Shown here piece by piece: positions 6,541-11,155 of a stretch of DNA of 32,970 nucleotides. The stretch comes from a virus. Numbering within the stretch: the first letter of the stretch is position 1; every line of letters starts with the position of its first letter. Where the stretch lies: positions 1-32,970 of IMG/VR virus record IMGVR_UViG_3300035698_004036, one strand, 5' to 3'. Below the pieces are notes generated by a model. It had not been told where the DNA came from, did not search any database, and saw only the letters and a list, made by a program, of their open reading frames with translations. The translations under genes were made by a program, and so were the position numbers.

Positions 6541-6729
6541 GGGTGAGTATGTTGATAAATAACAACACGATAAATCAAAATATCAGCGTTAAGTCTTTGC
6601 GGGTCAATGGTTTATGCGTGGTTATGGCTGACGTTGAGAAAAATAAACATGATGCAAAAAATATTCAATAAAAATTCAATAATTATTTACAGCTACCCTT
6701 GTTTTTAGCGTAAAAATGCGGGTCAAGGC

Positions 6730-6758
6730 TTAACAAAGTTCAAAAGTAACCCTATATA
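6730..6758 (+). promoter_or_regulatory. second sigma70-type promoter, rightward
   Basis: TTAACA, 17-nt spacer, TATATA. The transcript would start only about 10 nt before the ATG at 6774. Confidence 0.5.
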
Positions 6759-6773
6759 TAGAGAGACGTTTTT

Positions 6774-7064
6774 ATGGTAATAACGGCAAAACACTGGCAG
6801 GCTTTTGGGCTGATAGTTCAAAACAAGCGGGGATATATGACAGCCTCGGAGATAATGCGTGTGCCTGCTGGCGATGTCAAGAGGTTATTAAGGGAGATGA
6901 AAGAGCTTGAGCCTGATTTATTTCCTATCGACTGCGAGAAGCACAATTTAAGCAAGCAGATTCACAAGAAAGAACGCAGTAAATTTAAAATGGGCGTTTG
7001 CTCTTATGATGCCAGCAAGGAAAAGTCGGAGTTTTTAGAGGACGAGATAATATTAAAATTTTAG
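6774..7064 (+). CDS. putative helix-turn-helix regulator
   Basis: 96 residues. The N-terminal half (AKHWQAFGLIVQNKRGYMTASEIMRVPAGDVKRLLREMKE) reads as a helix, then a helix-turn-helix with T-A-S-E-I as helix 2 and V-K-R-L-L-R-E-M as recognition helix; the C-terminal half is basic then acidic. It is the only rightward gene in the left 8.5 kb, has two promoters of its own, faces a strong divergent promoter and is isolated by a terminator. That setting fits a transcription regulator. The ribosome binding site (GAGAGACG) is modest. Recognition of the HTH is by eye. Confidence 0.5.
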   Translation: MVITAKHWQAFGLIVQNKRGYMTASEIMRVPAGDVKRLLREMKELEPDLFPIDCEKHNLSKQIHKKERSKFKMGVCSYDASKEKSEFLEDEIILKF

Positions 7065-7130
7065 CACTTCATAAAGCGCGTGGACGGCGTTCCTATTGCA
7101 ATGATAAGAACAAACCGGCGCAAATATAAA

Positions 7131-7162
7131 AAAGGCGGGTAACTACCGAAAAACCCGCCTTT
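7131..7162. terminator. bidirectional rho-independent terminator
   Basis: AAAGGCGGGT (7131-7140) pairs with ACCCGCCTTT (7153-7162), a 10-bp stem with A/T tracts on both sides. It lies between convergent genes ending at 7064 (+) and 7187 (-), so it can serve both. Confidence 0.8.
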
Positions 7163-7186
7163 ATTCTTTGATAATTTAATAAGGGT

Positions 7187-7459
7187 TTAAATTGGCTTGT
7201 TTGCTTTAGCTAATACTTCTTTAACTCTCTTTGCGTCGTAATCTTCACATAATGGGTCTGCACAGCTATATAATGTTAACCGAATCATCAGCGCGTTAAG
7301 TTTGTCGTCATCAAGTTCTATTGCTCTCCCTGCCACTTCATAGAGTATGCTTAATAAAATTTGTAATGGTTGGTGCAGGATAGAACATCCTCTATTTAGA
7401 AGTATTTCCTCAAATAAACGTGGCGTATGACATCGCCAATCCAATTGTTCTACTGTCAT
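7187..7459 (-). CDS. hypothetical helical protein
   Basis: 90 residues, mostly helical and Leu-rich (LFEEILLNRGCSILHQPLQI..., DDDKLNALMIRLTLY) with several Cys. ATG 7459 overlaps the stop of the RHH-like gene by 4 nt; only a weak GGAAAGAGAG site is present. It is the last gene of the leftward unit before the terminator. No family recognised. As partner of an RHH-like protein it could be one half of a regulator pair, but no toxin motif is visible. Confidence 0.6.
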   Translation of the reverse strand: MTVEQLDWRCHTPRLFEEILLNRGCSILHQPLQILLSILYEVAGRAIELDDDKLNALMIRLTLYSCADPLCEDYDAKRVKEVLAKANKPI

Positions 7460-7623
7460 TTTATGCTCTCTTTCCGCAGGCTTTCAATACCTGCCTTAAA
7501 GATAATACTGGTTAGCTGGCTGAAATTCAGATATACCCCTGTTTGAGCGATATATTCAGCGTGAAATTTGCGGATAATCTCGCGGTTTTCACTATTTATA
7601 TTTACGGTTGTTTGTTTTGACAT
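7456..7623 (-). CDS. putative ribbon-helix-helix DNA-binding protein
   Basis: 55 residues. A short strand TTVNINSENRE is followed by helices (IIRKFHAEYIAQTG, SQLTSIIFKAGIESLRKE), the layout of small ribbon-helix-helix repressors. ATG 7623 was chosen because it has GCGAGG upstream and overlaps the preceding stop (TAATG); an upstream in-frame ATG at 7695 would lie deep in the preceding gene. Probably a transcription regulator of the phage leftward unit. Confidence 0.5.
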   Translation of the reverse strand: MSKQTTVNINSENREIIRKFHAEYIAQTGVYLNFSQLTSIIFKAGIESLRKESIK

Positions 7624-7868
7624 TATACGGCCTCGCTTTCTTTGAGTTTTAGATAATCCTGTAAACATAAGACCACATCTTCTGTCGAACAACACGCACC
7701 TTGTTCATCAACCTGCATACCAAACGACAAAAGCCCATCGTCATATACATCTTCGATTTTAGCCCACTTTTCAATCTCACTAATAAGGGTTTTTATTCTA
7801 AATTGTGCTGCCGATATTTGGCGACACTTGCTTCTGATTGTCAGCGGTATTTGTTTTAGTGTTCTCAT
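7623..7868 (-). CDS. hypothetical protein
   Basis: 81 residues: basic N-terminus (RTLKQIPLTIRSKCRQI), a helix, an acidic middle (IEDVYDDG) and a C-terminal helix (EDVVLCLQDYLKLKE). AGGT lies before ATG 7868. Its stop is coupled to the RHH-like gene. Function unknown. Confidence 0.6.
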   Translation of the reverse strand: MRTLKQIPLTIRSKCRQISAAQFRIKTLISEIEKWAKIEDVYDDGLLSFGMQVDEQGACCSTEDVVLCLQDYLKLKESEAV

Positions 7869-7895
7869 TTTTACCTGGTATCTTTAGGTTAGTGG

Positions 7896-8135
7896 TTAGT
7901 TATCTTCCTTGTAGCTATCTGTAAAACAATCTACAACATCCCAGTTTACGCCGATACTACAATCAATGCTGTGTTCAATAAGTCCCAGAATATCCTCGGC
8001 TTCTTTTTGACTTATAGCTATATCTCGGTCTTTAGCCTGAATAATAATATCTTCTGGTTGCCACATGTGAACCAAAATAACATCATCTTTGTTGTACAAC
8101 TGGCTTAATTGTTCAATAACATCTTGTACTTTCAT
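7896..8135 (-). CDS. hypothetical small protein
   Basis: 79 residues, acidic. N-terminal helix MKVQDVIEQLSQLYNKDDVIL, a strand VHMWQPEDII, then the helix SQKEAEDILGLIEH and CSIGVNWDVVDCF, similar in layout to small phage proteins of unknown function. AAGGG precedes ATG 8135 in the poly-T leader context. No family assigned. Confidence 0.65.
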   Translation of the reverse strand: MKVQDVIEQLSQLYNKDDVILVHMWQPEDIIIQAKDRDIAISQKEAEDILGLIEHSIDCSIGVNWDVVDCFTDSYKEDN

Positions 8136-8170
8136 AATAAATACCCTTAAAAAAAGTTAATAAAGTTTAA

Positions 8171-8209
8171 AGCCCGTTTACCGAGTCGAACGGCGAACCG
8201 TTACGGGCT
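8171..8209 (-). other. compact stem-loop, mini tRNA-like or attenuator
   Basis: AGCCCGT (8171-8177) pairs with ACGGGCT (8203-8209), and AACGG (8189-8193) with CCGTT (8198-8202), so the 3' strand is one continuous 12-nt arm. On the minus strand an alternative fold places TTCGACT, a T-loop consensus, between GCCG and CGGT inside the same 7-bp stem. It is followed by TTTAAACTTT and sits between two leftward genes, so a weak terminator/attenuator is the simplest reading. Confidence 0.45.
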
Positions 8210-8215
8210 GGGTGG

Positions 8216-8422
8216 TTAAGTGAGTAATTGTGTATAACATAGTGAGTCTGCTCTGTATTCATTACCAGCAAACCAAAAATACATTCTTTTCGTTTTACCA
8301 GTATCAACAACCCACCGGGCTGATTTAGGCATATTTCCTTTAATATAATACCAAAGTTGTTTGAAAGGCATGTTGACGGTTGCTACAAAACTGCCATCAA
8401 AGTATCGTGTAATAGTCTTCAT
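8216..8422 (-). CDS. hypothetical small protein, first gene after leftward promoter
   Basis: 68 residues, aromatic-rich (RYFDGSFVATVNMPFKQLWYYI, RMYFWFAGNEYRADS). AAGGG lies 11 nt before ATG 8422. First gene downstream of the promoter at 8475-8503. Function unknown. Confidence 0.65.
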   Translation of the reverse strand: MKTITRYFDGSFVATVNMPFKQLWYYIKGNMPKSARWVVDTGKTKRMYFWFAGNEYRADSLCYTQLLT

Positions 8423-8474
8423 AATCTAAACCCTTAAAAAATAGTGTTATTAACTTATAACCTTACTATCGACC

Positions 8475-8503
8475 AAACTATCACAAAGCTTTAAAGATGT
8501 CAA
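8475..8503 (-). promoter_or_regulatory. sigma70-type promoter, leftward
   Basis: Minus strand reads TTGACA (8503-8498), 17 nt, TAGTTT (8480-8475). The -35 is perfect and the -10 is weak; a GATAGT shifted two bases upstream is an alternative. It would drive the leftward genes from 8422 to the terminator at 7131-7162. Confidence 0.55.
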
Positions 8504-8539
8504 CATAAAAATAAATATAATTGTAAAATAATTAAAACA

Positions 8540-8553
8540 CCGTAGAAATACGG
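8540..8553 (+). other. GNRA-capped hairpin
   Basis: CCGTA, GAAA loop, TACGG: a perfect 5-bp hairpin in the leader of the first rightward gene, downstream of a TATAAT at 8516-8521 that lacks a good -35. Possibly a transcript-stabilising 5' hairpin. Confidence 0.4.
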
Positions 8554-8574
8554 GGATAGAAAACGGCATAATCT

Positions 8575-8709
8575 ATGAACGAGGAGCTTGACAACCTAAA
8601 GAGGCAGTTAAAAGAGAACGAGAAAATGCTTGCCAGGTTAAATATAGTAGTCTCTGATCTAAAAATAGAGATAGCTGGATTAGAAGCTGAACAGCAAAAA
8701 CAGGGGTAA
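8575..8709 (+). CDS. small coiled-coil protein (44 aa)
   Basis: 44 codons, MNEELDNLKRQLKENEKMLA... to TAA 8709, with a continuous Leu/Ile heptad pattern, so a coiled coil over nearly its full length. No good ribosome binding site is close to the ATG, which lowers confidence. First gene of the rightward block. Confidence 0.45.
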   Translation: MNEELDNLKRQLKENEKMLARLNIVVSDLKIEIAGLEAEQQKQG

Positions 8710-8783
8710 CTATACTACCTAAAAAGTATTTTGACGGCTTAGAAGCGAAACTGGGGACAAAAAATAAAGAGAAATGAGCAATA

Positions 8784-8960
8784 ATGAGCGAAAACAGGCA
8801 AATAGTTAAATTAAGTCTTGAAGACGATCTGTTACGCAAGCTAAACCGAAAAGGCTATAAAGACGTTATGAGGTATCTACGACAATGCCAGAACACACTA
8901 AATATTGAACTTAATAGCGGTTCATTCTATTGGCAGGCGGGGCAATGTTATGTTGTATAA
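8784..8960 (+). CDS. hypothetical small protein (58 aa)
   Basis: 58 codons from ATG 8784 to TAA 8960. The N-terminal strand QIVKLSLEDD is followed by helices (LLRKLNRKGYKDVMRYLRQC) and a strand-rich tail, a layout compatible with a ribbon-helix-helix or small alpha/beta fold. The Shine-Dalgarno is weak. Function unknown. Confidence 0.5.
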   Translation: MSENRQIVKLSLEDDLLRKLNRKGYKDVMRYLRQCQNTLNIELNSGSFYWQAGQCYVV

Positions 8961-8978
8961 AAGAAATAAGGCGATAAT

Positions 8979-9188
8979 ATGGGGTATTATGGACAGAATA
9001 CGGTAATGGCAAGGATAAGAGCCAAGCAGCAAAGAGAGGAGGAGGCTAAAGAGCAAATAATGAATAAGATGATAACAGGGGACTCATGTACCAAGGTGGC
9101 GAAATGCTTTTGCAAGGCGTTTGGTTGGGTTCGATTCCCAAAGTCTCCAATAGGAGTAAATAATGGCATTAAGTCAAGAAAAGGCTAA
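8979..9188 (+). CDS. hypothetical small basic protein overlapping a tRNA-like gene
   Basis: 69 codons with AAGGCG before ATG 8979. Residues 10-33 form a charged helix (ARIRAKQQREEEAKEQIMNK). From about codon 34 the frame runs through the tRNA-like sequence at 9078-9149 and into the terminase small subunit start, so that part may not be under protein selection. Either the C-terminal half is spurious or the two overlap. Function unknown. Confidence 0.4.
   Translation: MGYYGQNTVMARIRAKQQREEEAKEQIMNKMITGDSCTKVAKCFCKAFGWVRFPKSPIGVNNGIKSRKG
9078..9149 (+). tRNA. tRNA-like gene, anticodon TGC (Ala by position), atypical D-arm
   Basis: The 72-nt layout fits a tRNA exactly: acceptor GGGGACT/AGTCTCC (9078-9084/9142-9148, one G-T pair), 19 nt for positions 8-26, anticodon stem 9104-9108/9116-9120 (two G-T pairs) with loop TTTGCAA giving anticodon TGC at 9111-9113, a 4-nt variable loop, and a perfect T-arm TTGGG-TTCGATT-CCCAA (9125-9141) with discriminator A. 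Weak points are that position 8 is C instead of T, the D-stem barely pairs, and no CCA is encoded. It may be a functional phage tRNA, a decayed one, or a host tRNA fragment. Confidence 0.5.
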
Positions 9189-9573
9189 TCTAATAGCCAG
9201 TGAGTACAAAGCCAGTAAATGTGATATGACCAAAGGTCTATTAGGCGCAGGATACTCTAAGTCTTATGCTGAAACATTAGGACATAAATTATATAGCAAT
9301 ATAAAGGTAATCAATGCTATTGAGGCTATTAACAAGCACCAGAGGATAAAAACAGGAAGAACAATAGAATCCTTAGACGGCATGTACCAAGCTGCCTACG
9401 ACCTTGCTAACACCTCTAACCAGCCATCAGCCATGAACCAGAGCGTTACCGGCATAGCTCGTCTATATGGCTTAGACAAGGATACAGTCGACACTACACA
9501 GCAGCAGGCATTGACTGATAACGAGCAGGCGGAGGCTAATAGACTGGCGACAATACGACTGCGGGAGGCTTAA
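9163..9573 (+). CDS. terS: terminase small subunit
   Basis: 136 residues. It binds the packaging start on phage DNA and recruits the large subunit. The N-terminal half (KANLIASEYKASKCDMTKGLLGAGYSKSYAETLGHKLYSN) is the helix-turn-helix pattern of the Terminase_2 family, in which a G-Y-S-x-S/x-A box is followed by a second helix; a helical oligomerisation part and a Glu/Ala-rich tail follow. TAGGAG precedes ATG 9163. Its position ahead of the large subunit, separated by a few micro-proteins, supports the call. Confidence 0.8.
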   Translation: MALSQEKANLIASEYKASKCDMTKGLLGAGYSKSYAETLGHKLYSNIKVINAIEAINKHQRIKTGRTIESLDGMYQAAYDLANTSNQPSAMNQSVTGIARLYGLDKDTVDTTQQQALTDNEQAEANRLATIRLREA

Positions 9574-9652
9574 CACTCAAAACTCGTGACGTAAGTCCTT
9601 ATAATAAAACAGAGAATCGGCGTTTCTTGCCAATGCTTCGAAGGAGTACCAA

Positions 9653-9847
9653 ATGAAAACTAATGACGTAAGTGTAGTAAATAGCGCACGCAACCGCAAG
9701 GCCAAAGGGACGGCGCGAAACTGGCCTGCTGGCAATGATGGCGGGGTGTTAGGTGTTAGTAGTAGGTACGAGCCAACGCCAACCAGTGAGCCAACATACG
9801 AAGATATGATTGAATGCGTGTTTGGAATAACACCAGCGGGGGCGTGA
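9653..9847 (+). CDS. hypothetical small protein
   Basis: 64 residues with GAAGGAG before ATG 9653. Basic N-terminus (NSARNRKAKGTARNWPAGNDGG) and an acidic tail (YEDMIECVFGITPAGA); probably partly disordered. No family recognised. Its stop is followed at once by a G-rich segment. Confidence 0.55.
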   Translation: MKTNDVSVVNSARNRKAKGTARNWPAGNDGGVLGVSSRYEPTPTSEPTYEDMIECVFGITPAGA

Positions 9848-9911
9848 GGGGAAGGGGAAGACCCCCAAAGGGGCGAGGGGTGCTTATAGTACTACCCTCT
9901 CCTCAGTTTTT
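9848..9911 (+). terminator. G-rich element with possible terminator
   Basis: Four GGGG runs (9848-9851, 9854-9857, 9870-9873, 9877-9880) stand in an otherwise A+T-rich region. Local hairpins are possible: GGGG-AAGA-CCCC (9854-9865), and GAGGGGT (9875-9881) with ACCCTC (9894-9899), the latter followed by TTTTT at 9907-9911. Either a terminator or attenuator within the packaging operon, or a G-quadruplex-forming RNA. Confidence 0.4.
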
Positions 9912-9948
9912 ATAGCCCAAAGCAATTAAAGACATACCACGTCTTAAT

Positions 9949-10122
9949 ATGAAAGGAAGAATAATAAACAAGCCAACAAAGAATATATGGAAAGGCGAGT
10001 TTCCACCTGAATACATTGAAGCGGTTAATAAAAGGCTAAAGCAAGCATGCTATGAACATCCATCGGCTTTTAGGACAGCATTATTAGAGAGCAAAAGACA
10101 TGTTCGGTGTAACTCGGACTAA
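9949..10122 (+). CDS. hypothetical small protein (57 aa), uncertain start
   Basis: 57 codons from ATG 9949, or 52 from ATA 9964, to TAA 10122; contains PPEYIEAVNKRLKQACYEHP and a helical C-terminus. ATG 9949 has no Shine-Dalgarno. ATA 9964 is preceded by GGAAGAATA, the same leader that precedes the ATGs at 10288, 10482 and 10955. The 3' end shares a 28-nt segment with 11070-11097. Function unknown. Confidence 0.5.
   Translation: MKGRIINKPTKNIWKGEFPPEYIEAVNKRLKQACYEHPSAFRTALLESKRHVRCNSD
10086..10113 (+). repeat. 28-nt direct repeat, copy 1
   Basis: Identical to 11070-11097. Here it spans the end of one small gene and the start (MFGVT) of the next. Confidence 0.85.
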
Positions 10123-10288
10123 ATGCGAATCTTGCGGTTCATGGTCAGACGACTCAGAGAAGCTTTCCTGGTATAGAACGGTTCTTATGCGAATAGAGCA
10201 GATATTAAAGCATGGTCGATTTTTAACACAGCCAGAGGCTATGAAAGCTCGTGTGGACGAAATAATATTAAAGAAGATGGAAGAATAA
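10100..10288 (+). CDS. hypothetical small Cys-containing protein
   Basis: 62 residues: MFGVTRTKCESCGSW, with one CxxC, then helices rich in basic residues. Its first codons lie in the 28-nt repeat shared with the gene at 10955, where the same MFGVT occurs internally; the ATG has no clear Shine-Dalgarno. This suggests the reading frame may have arisen by a small duplication that supplied a new 5' end. The stop overlaps the next start (TAATG). Confidence 0.5.
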   Translation: MFGVTRTKCESCGSWSDDSEKLSWYRTVLMRIEQILKHGRFLTQPEAMKARVDEIILKKMEE

Positions 10289-10482
10289 TGAGTCAGACTT
10301 TTGATATAAAATGTAATGATTGCAAAGAAACTCTGTGGATTGGTCAAAGAGACTTTATTTATACTACCCCAGAGGCATTGGCTATCTTAAATAAATTTCT
10401 TTTTAGTCACATAGGTCATTCCTTAACCTTTGACGCTGATTCAGATAACGAGTATTCTGATTTTAAGGAGAAGGAAGAATAA
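10288..10482 (+). CDS. hypothetical small Cys-containing protein
   Basis: 64 residues with CNDC near the N-terminus and a His-containing segment (FSHIGHSLTF) before an acidic tail. GGAAGAATA precedes ATG 10288, and the stop is coupled to the next gene. Possibly half of a zinc site, perhaps as a dimer. Function unknown. Confidence 0.6.
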   Translation: MSQTFDIKCNDCKETLWIGQRDFIYTTPEALAILNKFLFSHIGHSLTFDADSDNEYSDFKEKEE

Positions 10483-10928
10483 TGTTATTAACAATATTAC
10501 TAATAATAGGCGTTTTTCTCGTTTTATGTTTAATGTGCGTATCTATGCTGGTCATAGGTTTAAGTGGCCTGTCTGATTTTAAGCCATCAAGGCCGTTACC
10601 ACCTCTCCCTTATAAGATACCTAAAATACGAAATTACGGCGTTGGAGGAAGCATGTTAGAATCTACCCGTTTAAATAAGTATCGCAACGAATTATGCCCT
10701 TGCGGTTCTAAGATGAAATTTAAATACTGCTGTTGGTCTAAGCTATTAGGAATATGCGAGAGTACCCGCCCGGACAACGATAAGTATTACAAGGATGGTC
10801 GCAGGAAGCCTTATCCGGTTATAAGCGAGATAGATGAAAGTATCGCTTTAAGCCCACGTGACCCATCTTATTCAGTTGATTACATTACTTTTGACGAGAT
10901 TGACTTAATGCCAGCAGAAGCCATATAG
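10482..10928 (+). CDS. membrane-anchored SEC-C motif protein
   Basis: 148 residues. Residues 1-28 form a hydrophobic membrane span (MLLTILLIIGVFLVLCLMCV...). A Pro-rich linker (SRPLPPLPYKIPKI) leads to NELCPCGSKMKFKYCC at 69-84, the SEC-C zinc-binding motif (CPCGS...YKxCC) known from the C-terminus of SecA and many small proteins. The C-terminal part is acidic. GGAAGAATA precedes ATG 10482. An inner-membrane tether presenting a SEC-C finger to the cytoplasm is the plain reading; its role beside terminase genes is unknown. Confidence 0.7.
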   Translation: MLLTILLIIGVFLVLCLMCVSMLVIGLSGLSDFKPSRPLPPLPYKIPKIRNYGVGGSMLESTRLNKYRNELCPCGSKMKFKYCCWSKLLGICESTRPDNDKYYKDGRRKPYPVISEIDESIALSPRDPSYSVDYITFDEIDLMPAEAI

Positions 10929-10954
10929 CCAGTGTATATCAGAAAGGAAGAATA

Positions 10955-11155
10955 ATGAAATGTTCTATATGTGACGTAGATTTAACAACTGTTAATAATG
11001 GTTGTTCTTTTGATATAACAACGGAAATATGTATCTCTATTGATATTGGCAAGAAGTCTAAGGATTACCAGAGAGCAAAAGACATGTTCGGTGTAACCAA
11101 GTTTAACATCTGCCATTGCTGCGTATTAAAAGCATTAGGTGTAAAGCCAATATGA
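10955..11155 (+). CDS. small zinc-binding protein
   Basis: 66 residues with CSIC at 3-6 and CHCC near 55, a likely four-Cys zinc site bridging the two ends. AAAGGAAG precedes ATG 10955, and the stop overlaps the terminase start (ATGA). The segment KDMFGVT lies in the 28-nt repeat. Similar Cys layouts occur in small proteins encoded just before phage terminases, where an HNH or finger role is known in some phages; no HNH motif is seen here. Confidence 0.6.
   Translation: MKCSICDVDLTTVNNGCSFDITTEICISIDIGKKSKDYQRAKDMFGVTKFNICHCCVLKALGVKPI
11070..11097 (+). repeat. 28-nt direct repeat, copy 2
   Basis: Identical to 10086-10113; here it is inside the small zinc-binding gene. Confidence 0.85.

Larger units (their letters stand above)
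6431..6773. other. A/T-rich divergent control region
   Basis: 343 nt without a supported gene, between the leftward promoter and the rightward gene. It holds two rightward promoters (6512-6540, 6730-6758), a direct repeat TGCGGGTCAA (6598-6607 and 6717-6726), an inverted pair GTTAAG/CTTAAC (6588-6593/6729-6734), a near-palindrome ATTTATCATAAAT around 6460 and two GATAAAT repeats near 6553-6575. Such a layout fits operators or an origin, but neither is demonstrated. Confidence 0.4.

Noticed and set aside
8573-8839. 88-codon minus-strand frame
   Set aside because: Hydrophobic low-complexity translation antisense to two small rightward genes; no ribosome binding site; downstream of no promoter.
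9104-9149. attP core formed by a tRNA 3' half
   Set aside because: A temperate phage would place an integrase nearby; none is visible in the window and the full tRNA length fits, so a tRNA-like gene was preferred.
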